From: Monocercomonoides exilis
Taxonomy: Eukaryota; Preaxostyla; Oxymonadida; Polymastigidae
Assembly (NCBI GenBank): GCA_001643675.2
Contig: LSRY02000018.1
Location: 1,531,001-1,595,000, forward strand
Direction: 5' to 3'
DNA: 64,000 bases
Positions 11,784 to 23,930 of this stretch are shown here, piece by piece; within the stretch, counting starts at the first letter, position 1; every line of letters starts with the position of its first letter. Made by a program: the position numbers and the translations under genes. The notes beneath the pieces are model-generated. The model was given only the letters and a program-made list of their open reading frames with translations. It was not told the DNA's origin and searched no databases.

Positions 11784-12798
11784 GAAATGTGAAAGAAGTA
11801 ATAAACAAATGAGTCAATCACAACATATTTGGTCTGTATGTATCGTATATATTCTTTGTTTATGTATTGTGCACACACAAAGATATTCATATGCCTATTG
11901 GAAGCATATTTATTTGATTCAGTTTTTATAAATAATTCCTTTTTTATTTTCAATTTTTCTAGAATATATGTACATTCATCATTTTCTCAAATATTTGAGA
12001 AAGAAACTATTTTTTGCGAAGTCTTATCTAATTTTTATGTATCATCTTGATTGTTGATTTGCATTACTTTTTATTTTTTTTACAAAAATAGTTGAATAAT
12101 CAACATATCATCCATGCAATTTATTATTTTTATTTTATTTTATTTTATTTTATTTTATTTTAAATTTGTTTGTTTGTTTGTTTATTTATTTTTAATGTTA
12201 AGTATTTAATCAATGTCTTCTTTATATTTATTCAAAATAGGATTGTATTCATTTTTTCCCCTTTTATTTTGATTTCAAACAAATTTATATAGTTGTACAT
12301 ATAATCTATGCTCTTTCTTATTTCGATTTTTACAAGTCTTTTTTTAAAATTGTCAACTGAATTTTACTTGTTTCGATTTCCAAACGAATTTCTTTCTTTC
12401 TCTTTTTTTCGTTTTATTTATGAAATGTATTGTTTTCTGTTTCTTTTCTTTTTTTGGAAAGTCCTCTTTATTCTTAAGTTCTTAATTTATTTTTGTTGAG
12501 TTTTATTTACTAAAGTCGTGATCTTCAGAATTAAAATGATTTTCATCGCCTTTTTAAAAACATTTTTGTGAAATTGTAGTATTTTAATTTTCAAAATTGT
12601 ATATTTTTGTTATAAACCAACTTTTTTGAAATTCCTTGAAATGCACTAAAAAAATCTATTTAGAATATTTACTGATATTTTTACCTTTTTTTTATTTTAT
12701 TTTATTTTATTTTATTTTATTTTATTTTATTTTATTTTATTTTATTTTATTTTATTTTATTTTATTTTATTTTATTTTATTTTATTTTATTTGTTTTG

Positions 12799-12829
<31 letters not shown>

Positions 12830-13295
12830 GTAATTTTAATTTTAATTTTTTTTAATTTGTTCAGTTTGGTGGCATTTCTTGGAGGAGTGAAAGAGATTGG
12901 ATCAATTTTCATTCTATCTTTTACAAAATTTAAATATTCAAAAAAAGATGGTTTCTGAGAAAAAAAATATTCTTTTTTAAGCAGTTGATGTTTTGTAAGG
13001 CTTTCAAGTCATCAACATTCAAGATACGGAAATTAAAATGAAATAAACTCATTCAGTTCAATGCCATTTCAAATCAGAATTCAATTGGGAATAAAACAAA
13101 TAACAGTTGCAAGGATAACAAAAAAACTATTTTCGTTCATTCATTTCATCCATAAAATCCATAAAAATTCAAATGAAATTATCTTTATTATGTATTGATG
13201 AGGACACATTTATAATTTTCAACATTTTTTTAGAAATAATTCCACAAAAAATGATAACATAAAAAATGGATAGAATTGATCAAGAAAATAAAAGA
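11784..13295. other. AT-rich intergenic region with pentanucleotide satellites
   Basis: About 1.5 kb between two plus-strand genes. It contains a short TTTTA run near 12130-12160, a TTTG/TTTA run near 12165-12190 and the long array listed separately. No coding signal or RNA gene was recognised. Confidence 0.5.
12688..12827. repeat. (TTTTA)n then (TTTTG)n microsatellite
   Basis: Roughly 20 perfect copies of TTTTA (to about 12791) switch abruptly to about seven copies of TTTTG. The clean change of unit suggests a point mutation that spread by slippage. The reading frame that crosses it is an artefact. Confidence 0.9.
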
Positions 13296-13754
13296 ATGCC
13301 TTCAAGACTTCACGTTCCTGGAAAAATTTTAGGATTCAGACGGTTATATTTTTCTTTTGTTTTTTGGAGTTAGCCACGCATTTTTGCAATCTTTTTATTG
13401 ATTTGTTAGAGGAAAACATACACAACATCCAAACATCTCTCTTCTCGAGGTTCAAGGATGCACATCAACTCATGGCGCTCGATATTATCTTGGAAAGACA
13501 GTATATTACATTTATAAAGTGAAAAAGGTTTGACTTCAAAATATTTATTTTCAAAAGAAGTAATTTACGTGTCTTCTTTTATTCTCATGATATTTGTTCA
13601 GTGCAAATCAAACAAAAAGGGAATTAAAGTCATTAGAGGGAAAGTCGTGAAAACTCACGGAAACAGTGGTGTTGTTCGTGCTCGCTTCACACACAACATT
13701 CCACCAAAAGCTTTTGGCGCATCTGTGAGAGTGATGCTTTATCCCCAGCATTAA
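13296..13754 (+). CDS. RPL35A: 60S ribosomal protein eL33 (L35a/Rpl33)
   Basis: Three exons (13296-13342, 13410-13527, 13602-13754) join in frame to 105 residues. Exon 1 gives [15 protein letters not shown]. Exon 2 gives [18 protein letters not shown] and [21 protein letters not shown]. Exon 3 ends [20 protein letters not shown] and [10 protein letters not shown]. These match the conserved core and C terminus of eukaryotic eL33, a large-subunit protein. Length is close to the usual ~110. Introns are 67 and 74 nt, starting GTTATA and GTTTGA and ending TAG and CAG. Both introns sit in conserved protein segments and the spliced frame is continuous, so the model is firm. Confidence 0.93.
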
Positions 13755-14060
13755 AATATGTTTCAGAAAAAATGTTATATCTTTTGATTCTATTTTCACT
13801 TCTTCATAACAAACCAGGGAATGTGGATTTTGTGAATCATCTCATGTAAAGTTTTTTTTTTCCTTTTCGACATAAAAATGAAACATCGAATGGATAATAG
13901 CATTTTCTTCTCAATTCACAATCATCTTAACTATTAAAACTTTATCAAAAGCGTAGTCGCAAAATAAGATGATTACAACTTGATATGGGAATAAAGATAT
14001 TCACAGAAAAAGACAAGAAAATATCTTTTAAAAATATAATGACACAAAAAACTGGTATGT

Positions 14061-14412
14061 TCATTCGCCTGCCATCATTTGCTCGTAATCTGTCAAATCA
14101 GATTCACGTTGTTTTGCATATAGCATCACTTTATATTGTAAATCAGATTGTTGGAAAAAATCACAAATAAAGCGCAAAATATCAGCTTTCGTAGCTGGTT
14201 TCTTCACAACTAATTCTTGGAATAAGCATCGTATGAGATCAGATAATTCCGGATGACTCCTAAAAATAAATAAATTCAGAAAGAATTGTTAAGCGATTAA
14301 ATGATAATTCAACGTACCTTAAATAAATCTCTCTTTCTATCTTGTAGTCGATTTTTTCTTCTGACAAAATATCTTGCTGCTCAGATGATAGTATTTTTTG
14401 TGGTTGAGACAT
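14061..14412 (-). CDS. Small RIIa/dpy-30-type dimerization-docking domain protein
   Basis: Two exons on the minus strand (14412-14318 and 14259-14061) encode 97 residues ending in TGA; the 58-nt intron starts GTACGT and ends TAG. The segment SHPELSDLIRCLFQELVVKK followed by PATKADILRFICDFFQQ fits the RIIa helix-turn-helix dimerization/docking fold (consensus HPEL..LL..L...L....P.D...F...FF), found in PKA regulatory subunits and in axonemal proteins such as RIIAD1 and radial-spoke RSP7/11. An axonemal role is plausible in a flagellate. The gene is convergent with eL33. Confidence 0.72.
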
Positions 14413-14645
14413 GAATCAAACGTTTTGAGGAATTAAATTCTATTATATTTTTCATGATCCAAAATGTAACACATAATACTTTGGGCGAAAGGCGCTTTAT
14501 TGAGTTTTGTTCTCTGATTGTGTTTGTATGTTTTTTCTCATAATTTTTGCTTTATATATTTCCTTGAATTTTTATTTCTATTACACTTCATGTTCAACTG
14601 ATAATTGCGATTTATGATTCTTTGCTTTGTATCAGAACCTCAAAG

Positions 14646-16814
14646 ATGTCTGATCTTCATATTCTTTTCAATCCAAAGACTGTTGCTTTGATTGGAGCCA
14701 GTGAATCAGTTGGTGTTGGGCGCACAATGATGTCAAACCTTATGAAATGCTCATTTGGTGGAACCATTTATCCCATCAACCCAAAACGTGATACCATCCT
14801 TGGAGTGAAGTGCCACAAATCAGTGAAGGAATTGGAAAAGGGTTCAGTTGACTTGGCAATTATTGCAGTCAATGCCCGTTTTGTTCCTGGTTCAGTGAGA
14901 GATTGCGCTGAAATTGGGGTGAAGACTTGCATCATTGTTTCTGCAGGTTTCGCTGAAATGGGAGAGCCAGGTCGCGCATTGGAACGTGAAATCATGTCCA
15001 TTGCAAAACCAGTTGGAATGCGCATTGTTGGTCCAAACTGTCTTGGATTGATGTCCAGCTCAAGCGGATTGAATGCAACCTTTGCTGCTGACATGGTGAA
15101 TGACGGATCAGTTGCATTCTTTTCACAATCTGGTGCTCTTTGCACATCTGTTTTGGACTACAGCAAACAAGTTGGATTTGGATTCAGCGCATTCGTGAGC
15201 GTTGGTTCAATGCTTGATGTTGACTGGCCAACTTTGATTGATTACTTTGGAAATGATGAGAAGACATCAGCAATCTGCATTTACATGGAAACTGTCGGAA
15301 AAGCCAAGCCATTCTTGGAAGCCTGCCAAAGAGTTAGCAAGAAGAAGCCAATCGTTGTTATTAAAGCCGGCCGTTCTGCAGCAGGAAAGAAAGCTGCTTC
15401 ATCTCACACCGGTGCACTTGCAGGTGCTGATGAGGTTGCAGATGCAGCATTCGAAAGAGCTGGCGTCCTTCGTGTTGTTGAAATCGCTGATCTGTTCGCT
15501 CTTATGGAGATGCTCAACAGCCAGCCAATGCCAAAGGGCAAACGTCTCACAGTTGTGACAAATGCTGGTGGCCCAGGTGTACTGACTACTGATTCGTTGT
15601 ATGTTGGAGGAGGTGAGCTTGCTCCAGTCAGCGACGAAATGATGGCCAAGTTCAATGAATTCTTGCCAGCTGCATGGTCTCATGGAAACCCCATCGATAT
15701 TCTTGGAGATGCTCTTCCAGATCGTTATGAGAAGACTGTCCGGCTTTCAGTTGAAGATCCAAATGTTGATGCCATCCTTGTTATCTTGACTCCACAAGAT
15801 ATGACCGATCCAACAGCCACAGCTGAAGCCCTGAAACAACATGCCAAGTGCGGTAAGCTGTTCATGTGCTCATGGATGGGAGGCAAAGAGGTAGCAAAAG
15901 GAACACAAATCCTGAGAGAGGCTAAGATTCCAGTCTTCAACTACCCCGACCAGGCTGTCCGTGTATTCAACTATCTCCACAGCTATGGAAAACAGATCAC
16001 AAAATTGGAAGAACCAACACTTGCCACTCCAGAGCTTGGCTTTGATCTCGCAAAAGCAAGAGAAGAGGTCAGACAGATCTACTCAAATGCTCTTGAGAAA
16101 GGAAGAACCATCCTTTCAGAATACGAATCAAAGAAGATTCTTGCTGCCTATCACATTCCAGGAGGACAAACCGAATTGGCTCTGTCTCCCGATGAAGCAG
16201 TCGAAGCAGCAAAGAAGATTGGCTTCCCAGTTGTGATGAAAGTCCACTCTGAAACAATCACCCATAAATCAGATGTTGGTGGCGTGAAGTTGAACATCAA
16301 GAACGAGGAAGAAGTGCGCGCTGCATTCAATGAAATCAAATCCAACGTCGCACGCAACGCAAAGGAGAGCGATTTCCTCGGATGTGTTGTGTTGCCCATG
16401 ATCACATTGAAGGATTCATACGAAGTTATCCTCGGTGCCAATGTTGACCCACAATTCGGTCCAGTCATCTTGTTCGGATTGGGAGGTGTTCTTGTCGAAG
16501 TGTTCAAGGACAAAGCATTGGGACTTGCTCCATTGAACAAGACCTTCGCCCGCTCAATGTTGGAGAAAACAAAAATCTTCCAGGCATTGAAAGGTGTCAG
16601 AGGAAAGAAGCCAGTTAACATCGATGAGCTTGTTGACATCATCATCCACTTCTCACAATTGCTTGCTGACCACCCATGGATCTCAGAGTTCGATATCAAC
16701 CCAATGCTGTGCTCACCTGATGGAATTCTTGCTCTTGATGCTCGTATTCTTATCTACAAGAAGGCTGAACACAAAGAAGAGGAACTCCCTCACACTTGCA
16801 TCCCAGTTCAGTAA
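14646..16814 (+). CDS. ACD: Acetyl-CoA synthetase (ADP-forming), single-chain
   Basis: An intronless gene of 722 residues from the ATG at 14646. It converts acetyl-CoA, ADP and phosphate to acetate, CoA and ATP, the energy-conserving last step of fermentation in Giardia, Entamoeba and oxymonads. Domain order is the eukaryotic fused form. An N-terminal CoA-binding Rossmann domain (FNPKTVALIGASESVGVGRT) is followed by succinyl-CoA-ligase-like domains with the phospho-histidine in SSHTGALAGADEVADAAF (His254). A C-terminal ATP-grasp domain follows (GFPVVMKVHSETITHKSDVG, ILFGLGGVLVEVFKDKALGL, SEFDINPML). Length is normal for the family. Coding sequence is less AT-rich than its surroundings, fitting high expression. 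Probably cytosolic. Confidence 0.95.
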   Translation: MSDLHILFNPKTVALIGASESVGVGRTMMSNLMKCSFGGTIYPINPKRDTILGVKCHKSVKELEKGSVDLAIIAVNARFVPGSVRDCAEIGVKTCIIVSAGFAEMGEPGRALEREIMSIAKPVGMRIVGPNCLGLMSSSSGLNATFAADMVNDGSVAFFSQSGALCTSVLDYSKQVGFGFSAFVSVGSMLDVDWPTLIDYFGNDEKTSAICIYMETVGKAKPFLEACQRVSKKKPIVVIKAGRSAAGKKAASSHTGALAGADEVADAAFERAGVLRVVEIADLFALMEMLNSQPMPKGKRLTVVTNAGGPGVLTTDSLYVGGGELAPVSDEMMAKFNEFLPAAWSHGNPIDILGDALPDRYEKTVRLSVEDPNVDAILVILTPQDMTDPTATAEALKQHAKCGKLFMCSWMGGKEVAKGTQILREAKIPVFNYPDQAVRVFNYLHSYGKQITKLEEPTLATPELGFDLAKAREEVRQIYSNALEKGRTILSEYESKKILAAYHIPGGQTELALSPDEAVEAAKKIGFPVVMKVHSETITHKSDVGGVKLNIKNEEEVRAAFNEIKSNVARNAKESDFLGCVVLPMITLKDSYEVILGANVDPQFGPVILFGLGGVLVEVFKDKALGLAPLNKTFARSMLEKTKIFQALKGVRGKKPVNIDELVDIIIHFSQLLADHPWISEFDINPMLCSPDGILALDARILIYKKAEHKEEELPHTCIPVQ

Positions 16815-17442
16815 AGCTTTTATTAATATATGTTTGTTTCTGTTGCCTACAAATTCTGTTTTTCGTAAAGATAACGTTTTGAAGTTTTGGATAGGAATTT
16901 TCATATGTTTTTACATTCTTTTCATGACTTTGAATAGTTACTCGTTTGTATTTATATGTTTTCCGTTCATTCAAAGAGTATTTTCTTTGTTGTATCTTTT
17001 GAAATGAATTGATTGATTCTTTTTGAAAGACATTTTCATGAAAATATTCTTTTTAATAAAACACTCCTTTATAATTGCAAAAAAAATTTTTTTATTAGAA
17101 TATTCCTGCTGAAAAAATCAAAAATAAAATGAAGTCGTTTTGCAGCGCTTCTAAATTGAATAAAAGATATTTTCATGAACTTTTGATTTGCAAAAAAATA
17201 ATTAATAAAGTTATAATAAAATCAAATACTATCAATTTAAAAGAGAAAATAATAAATACAGTTGTCAAATCCCAAGAGATAAACAAAAATTGAATATTCA
17301 TAATATGTCTTGAAATTTGTTATTCATTTTTTCGAATACAAAGTTTAACCTTTGTTTTTAACATTTTTTAATTTTTTATATCAAAAATTTAATTTGGCAC
17401 AATAAAACCCATTAATAGATTTTAAAGACAAAAGACCGTTTC
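16815..17442. other. AT-rich intergenic region
   Basis: About 630 bases of AT-rich sequence between two plus-strand genes. I see no genes, repeats or RNA signals in it. Confidence 0.4.
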
Positions 17443-17791
17443 ATGAGTAAGAGGCCAAGTAAGCTTCAAAACTATTCAGCAAATCAATTTGAGCAATCAT
17501 ACTCCCCTCACAGACTTCAAAATTGGAGACAGCCATTCGAAAAGGAGGGAATTGTCTGATTATTAATTTATTGTTTCCTTTTGCAATTTTCTTTTTCAGG
17601 AACCAGGAAAAACATTTGAACGTGTGAAACCTGCAAAGCCAGATGGAACACCAGATTTTATCTGCGATGATAGAGGACATTTATTTGCAGATAAAAAGCC
17701 AAAAACTCGCTCAATGGAAAGAACTGCATTTGTTAAAGCTCCTGAAACAGGAACTGTTGGATTTAATTTCACAGCAGTTGGTTATACATAA
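17443..17791 (+). CDS. Small two-exon protein of unknown function (100 aa)
   Basis: Exon 1 (17443-17553) and exon 2 (17600-17791) splice across a 46-nt intron (GTCTGA...CAG) to MSKRPSKLQNYSANQFEQSY then EPGKTFERVKPAKPDG and a C-terminal TGTVGFNFTAVGYT. The protein is hydrophilic, Pro- and aromatic-rich, with no signal peptide or membrane span. Composition resembles small microtubule-inner or axonemal proteins, but I recognise no named family, so this is only a guess. The frame is open on both sides of the intron, the splice sites are credible and the codon use looks coding. Confidence 0.6.
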
Positions 17792-18867
17792 ATTTAATAT
17801 TTTCTTATGGATGCATCTGCGTTCTAGCTTTTTCGTTTGACATCACGTTTTCAACACTTCAATTTCATGTTTCTCTCTCTGAACCTTCAAACTTTTTATT
17901 CTTTTCAATTTCATTGTTCACATTACATGTTTCGTGTGAGTATGTTATGTATATGCACCAATAATTTCTCATCACATTCATTTTAAATATAAAAGGAAAT
18001 AATTGAATCTTTTCACATAATAATTGTTTCTTTTGTTATTGGAATATTTGTTTCGACATAATTCTTTCAAGAAAATAGGCGCTTCAATATGAAAGTTATT
18101 TGTTCGTGTTTTGATGACAATTCAAATGTTTTGGTTTGTGCGATGCCCAACAATGAAAAAAACACTAATTGAATTAAATTGAACATCATTTTCAAGTTTG
18201 GATTTAAAAAAAAATACAGAAAATCATATTCGTGAAAACTATCCTTCAAATGGTGAAGAGCAAGTTTTATTTTGTTTGATTGAAAATGAAATTTTTTTTG
18301 ATTATTTTTTTGTGAATAAATTGTTCATAAAAATTTTGTGAAAGCACTTCATTGCAATCATTCATACTCATCAAAGTTGCTATGAACTTTATAACAAAAA
18401 AGCAAACAAGTTGGAAAAAAATTTGATTTTTGTTTATGATTTGTTGTTCATTTTCATAAAATCAGAATTTTTTGTTTTCTCTGTTTCGAAATAAATTTAA
18501 AACATGACTTGAATTAAACGAAATGAAAATTGAAATAACTCAATTAAAACATTTTGTCAAACAAAACTCAAACGAATCAATTTCATAAAGAGAATTTTTA
18601 GCAAATCAATGAGAACAGTTAATAGTGGAGTTTTTAACTTCATTTTGTTTTCATGTTGAAATGTGTTGGAGATCTCTAGTCAGATGATGCAATAGAACAT
18701 GAAGGACAAACGATGGTGAAGGAGAAAAGAAAGATTGAATATGAAGTGTTGCTCTCTCAAACGCAGCGCGAAGTGATCGGATGATGTTCTGTCATTCAAA
18801 ACAAGGGGGAAAAGCATTATTAAATTTTGGTTAAAAAAAAAAGAAAGAAAAATTTTTATTGAAGTTC
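17792..18867. other. AT-rich intergenic region between convergent genes
   Basis: About 1.08 kb separating the 3' ends of the 100-aa gene and the 1482-aa gene. I see nothing else in it. Confidence 0.4.
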
Positions 18868-21104
18868 CTAAGTAAATATGATGAAGAGGCAAACCTGATT
18901 TAATGGCAGATACATGTTCTTTTCAGCTGCAGGAGATTCCGCAGAAGAAGAGCTGCCGGCAAAGCTATTCTGCGCAGCAGGCACTCTGTGGAATGACAGG
19001 CACGAGCACACTTCGTATTTCCACTTGATTGTCGCAGAGTCAGTCGAAGCAGCCGATGCAGAACGTGCAAAAGAAGAAGGGAAACTCCCAATCATCTGAA
19101 ACACCTTCGAGCAAAACTGGCAGTTGTGAAGGCATTTCGTCTCCGAGCGGCTGAATGAGTCGTCTCCAGACTGAATTTCGTGTGGCGTCAGAGTTGTACA
19201 GAATGTTGCTCTGTTTAATGCTGCCATCGCTGCTGCTGGCTCTTCAGACGCAAGAATCGTGTTTCTGCGCTCTCTCCACGCTTCCTCTTGCTCTTGCCAC
19301 ACTTTTTCTCTGGCTTCTTCTTCTTCTTTCTCCCTCTCCTTCTCTTTCTCTTTTTCATTTTCATTTTCATTCTCTTTAACCTTTTTCTCTTTCTCATCTT
19401 TGCAATTGCCATCTTCATTCTTCTCCTCTTCTGCTTCCATTTTGTGTTCGTTCTTTTCATTTCGCATGTCACTCAGTCTGCTGGCGCCTTCTTCGAATGC
19501 AAATGGAATAGTGTCTCCTCGTCTTCTGTCCAGCGCCATCGAAACGTGCAAAGACAGAAAGAGAGGAGAAGAAAAGCGCTCTGCTGATTTTGATGACATT
19601 TGAGAATGCAAAACAGAATGAACCACTTCGCAGACTACAAACGACGATGTCACTTTGAGTGGAAGGCACTGGAAAAAGAGGCTGTGCGAATGAAGGCGCT
19701 CAGAGGAAGCAAGCGAAGAGGGAAGAAGAGTCGAGCTTTCTCCGAATGAAAATGTTGATTTGGGTACATGCACTTCAGTTGGAGCAGTCATTTGCTGTGT
19801 GCCATCTGCAGAAGTCGAAGAAGCAGAAGCAGAAGCAGAAGCAGAGAGAGTTGCTGTTGGCGTTGATTGTTTTGACTGAACACTCAAAACTTCTCCTGCT
19901 TTGCATTCGCTCTTCAGCCGCTTCAGCTCTCTCTTCTGCCTAACAGCTGCCTCAATCTCCTTTCTCGTCTCCTCGTCGCTCTTCACAGCAGCCATCGAAC
20001 TCGACGTCTTCTGCAGCTGCAGTACAATCTTCTGCTGCATTTCCTTCTTTTTGTTCTTTTCTGTCAATTCTTCCTCTGCTTTCCTGAGGGCTGCTTCGAT
20101 CACTTCTTCGTCTTTCTTCAGCAGCTGCTGTGTCAACAAGGCAGACTCTGCCGCCAGCCGAGCAAGTGGAACATCTTCATTCACTCCAGCAACGCCCAAC
20201 AACTTCGTGCGAGGCAGCGATTCAGACGAAGGCGCTTTCTCGTTCTCTTTCTCGTCTGTGTCTGATTGCATGCATTCTTCATTCTCAGCAGAAGAAGCAT
20301 CTGGAAGTGTCTGCAGAAGATTACGTGTTGTCTTTGGTGTCGATAAAATTGGCAGCACTTTTCCTTCTAATGCTGTTGGTGTTGATGCCCTTGACTGCGA
20401 CAGTGCGTTTTCCGCATTCTCTGAAGATTCATCTTTTGGCTCTTCCTCAACATCCATTCGATCTTCATGTTTGTCATCTTTCTCTTCCTCTCCGTTCGTC
20501 TGAGAATTTCCATTTTTTTTTGCATTGCTTTCCTCCTTTTCATCTGAAACAGATGCATTCAACTCATCTGATTGCATTCCGTTGTTTTCTTCTGCAACTT
20601 CCTTTCCATCTTCTCCTACTTTCTCCTTCTCATTCTCATTCTGATTTTTCTTCTCACCCTCCGTCTCCTTCTCCTTCCTCGCATGATCCAATGCAATCAG
20701 GAAGAAGTTCAGTCTGTCGAGTATCTTCTTCTCCTCGGCGCTGCTGTTCTGCCTCAATGGAATAAGCGGTGTAGCCAAGTTCTTCCGCTGGATGATGCTG
20801 CGGCGGAAGTGCAAGTCCATCCACAGCTCGCTCTTCACTGCAATGCTCCCGCCGGCTGCTTTGTCTGCTCCTCTATTTGTGCTTCTGCTGTCTCTCTGCT
20901 CAGCAAGCTCCTTCAGTCGCGCCAAGTTCGCTGCCACTTTCTCTCGGCTTCTTTTCAACTGCTCTTGAACCATCCGCGTCTCAGCAGCATGCAACGCCGT
21001 GGCTTTGAGCTGTTTAATTGTTGAATACACGCCATATCGCTTGACTGACTCTGCAACTGTTAGTGGAATTGGATTTGAAGAAGAAGAAGAAGAAGAAGAA
21101 GAAG

Positions 21105-21135
<31 letters not shown>

Positions 21136-23316
21136 TATGTCTGTTGCATCTTCAGCTTGTATTGTGCTTAATGTTGATGGAACTGTTTTTGGTGAAGGAA
21201 ACTGTGGAAGAGGCGAAAAGTGAAATTTGTCAGAGAAACATGGCGAATTTAGTCCGACAAGCTGAGCAGAAAGCTGAATTGGAGAAAGCGAAGAGATTGA
21301 AGTGATGAAAGGGAGGTTGAGATGGGAGGAAAGAGGAGAGGGCACCGGATACATCTCCAACTGAGACAGAATGTTTGGTGGAAGATTATCCGAAGAAGAA
21401 GAAGAAGAAGAAGAAGTTGATGATGCTGATTGCATTGAAACAAATGAATTAGAAGAAGACGCAGAAGAAGACGAGTCTTGTTGTTCCATCAGATTTGTGC
21501 TGCCTTGTTGCATTGCTGTCTCGTCAATGATTGTCGTTGCTGTTTCCTCTGCACCTTCCACGTTTTCAGTGTTCTTCCCCAGCAAAGTGAATCTTTCGCG
21601 CCTTCTTTCGTTTCTTCTCTCCAGCCGCTGGTCATCAACTGCGTCAAAAACTGTGTCCAACTCCTCTTCACCTGATAACTGCTCCGAATTGAGTCTGTCT
21701 TTGACATTCCTCTCATTTGTGCTGTTTTCTTCCTCAGCATCCATTCTGCCTGTTTCCTTCTTCCTTTCTGTCTCCATTTCTGATGCTGTTGAGTCGTCTC
21801 TGCGTGCATGCAACGTGCTGCTTTCCATCGTCATTTGTTGAGTGCGTGCCAAAAACGTCGGTGAAAGCATAGCCACCATTTGCGTGCTGATCTCTCTTCC
21901 TTTTCTGTTAGATGGCACATTTCCAGTTCCTGTTCGATCTGCTCCTTCTTCTGTGTCTTGTCTGCTTTGTGTCAGCTCTGTAGCTGCAGAATGAGAAGCG
22001 CCATTCACTTCACTTTTGTCTTCCTTCTGCTCTTCTTCCATTCCATTCTCTTCCAAACTCTTCTTAGAAGCAAGCGAATCCTGTTGACTTTGCTGACTTT
22101 GCTGACTTTGCTGACTCTGCTGGTTCTGCTGCTGTGTGAGAACGCTGCTGAATGTGAGCGACAGATCGCCTGTGTGTGTGGGTGTCAGCATGAGTGATGT
22201 GTTTGACGTTGTGTCTGTCTGCTTTCTGCCGCCTTGCTGTGGAGTGCCTGGCTCTGCTGTGCTCAGTCGGTGCTGTTCCAGAATGTGCTCCGGAAGAAAC
22301 GTCGTTTCGCCGCCGAGAAACTCAGTTGCTGTCTGCATTGTGGTCGGCTCGGCGTTTGTGAGAGCGTCTTCTCGTTGTAGTCGCAGCGGAGAAGAAGAAA
22401 AGGCGCTGGCGAAGGCTTCTTGGTTTGGTTCGCTTGATTGTTGTGGCGGACTGCCTGGAAGCTCTTTGGCTTCTTCTGCTTTGTGAAGCTGCACAACAGA
22501 TGAAGGATGATTTGTTGCTCCGTTGATGTCGCTAGCTGCATCCACTTCCACGTCCACATCCATAGATGTTCCCAATGTCGTGCTGCCATGATCAATCGTT
22601 CCTGCTTCATCTGTTGTGTGAGAAGTGAATATGTTGCGTGGGAGATATGTTGTGGCATCTAGCAATCCAACATCCACTTCCTCAGTATTCGTGTCTACAG
22701 GCTGTGTATATCGAGTCATCACACTTTCTGCTTGATATGTTTGTTGAGTTAGAGCAATCACTGTTTGAGGTGTCTGAGGTGTTTGAAGAAAAAGTTGTTG
22801 AGACTGATTTTCAGGTGGAATTGAGGAAGAATTTGTTGATTGATCCGAAGAAATTAATTGAGGTGTTTTCAATGGAGTGCGAGGAGGAGACGGAAAAATT
22901 TGGTGTAGCGAATTTGAAGGTGAAACGGGTGACTTTTGGAGAACAGAAGATTGAAATGTATAATTTGCAAAAGCAGAAAAGTTTGGAGCAGGTGGAGGAG
23001 GAGGTAACCTTTCGGAAAATGGCTTAGAAGGCAAAGTACTTCCCATTTCTTGATTAGATAACGAAGAATTATTTCCAGTTTCTTCATTGCTTACATAATT
23101 TCGATTATTGTATTCGAAACCGGAAAGCTGATCAGTTGGTTCTGATAAACTATGCAATAAGGAACATTCATTTTCATCGTTTTCAATATGAATTTTCCTG
23201 CCCAATGCGTTTTCCATATCTTCACGCTCGTGAAATAGTTTTTGTTTTCCATGAGAAATTTCAGCCAGGAGAAGATTTGTAGATGCGTCATCAACTATTG
23301 AGACGCACGCAATCAT
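18868..23316 (-). CDS. 1482-aa low-complexity and coiled-coil protein, possible kinetochore scaffold
   Basis: One uninterrupted minus-strand frame from the ATG at 23316 to a TAG. The N-terminal half is Ser/Gln/Thr-rich and disordered, with two related motifs about 115 residues apart: LLDATTYLPRNIF and LGGETTFLPEHIL. A Ser run is encoded by a long (TTC/TCT)n tract near 21077-21131. Predicted coiled coils follow (AETRMVQEQLKRSREKVAAN; LKKDEEVIEAALRKAEEELT) and highly charged Lys/Glu segments. A more ordered C-terminal ~120 residues have several Cys and Trp. The layout (degenerate Thr/phospho-type repeats, coiled coil, compact C terminus) recalls KNL1/Spc7-type scaffolds, but no diagnostic motif is present. 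Start choice is not certain; an upstream exon is possible. Confidence 0.7.
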
Positions 23317-23930
23317 AAATAAGAATCAATAATAAATTTTTAAAAAACAAAAACCAGATTTAAAGATAATGTTATAAATAACAGAAAAATATAAATGCCT
23401 TCAATTTCATTGGATTGTTGTGCAGAATTTGTAAGTGCATCTCCATATTTTTTATGTGATGCGTCAAACACTTCTCCCTTTCTGCTATTCATGTTGTTCG
23501 TTTTGAAATAATAACACGAACAACTTTTTGAAAAACAAATAATTTTAATCATGGGCAATTTGGATCAACATTTTTTTTTTATGAGAATATCAAAAAATTA
23601 ATGATTTTAAATAGTTGGATTGTTCAAATAGAAATAATAAAACGTTCTGTGAAAAACGAGAAAGGAACTCATAGGTTTTAAAAATACAAAAATTTGAATA
23701 AACAAACCGTTTTTGCAATAGAATTTTTTATCTCAAAAAAAATATGCATTTATCAGCCATGAAATAATAATTATCCTTTGGATAATAGGAAAGAAATGGA
23801 AAGTCGAAATCTCATATTAATGAATTTCGGATTTTTTGTATTCAAAGACTTATTCGTATTTCACACTGAAATTTATTTTAATATGGGAAATAACCCACTT
23901 TAAATAATTTTAATTGTCCATCCAAAAAAT
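23317..23930. promoter_or_regulatory. Divergent intergenic region
   Basis: About 610 bases between the divergent 1482-aa gene and deoxyhypusine synthase. Both promoters must lie here, but I recognise no conserved element. A 50-codon minus frame (ATG near 23490) could be an upstream exon; no convincing donor connects it to the 1482-aa gene. Confidence 0.35.

Noticed and set aside
12636-12833. Open frame of Phe/Ile/Leu repeats.
   Set aside because: Produced entirely by the TTTTA/TTTTG microsatellite.
13985-14170. Plus-strand frame of 61 codons.
   Set aside because: Antisense to the well-supported two-exon RIIa gene.
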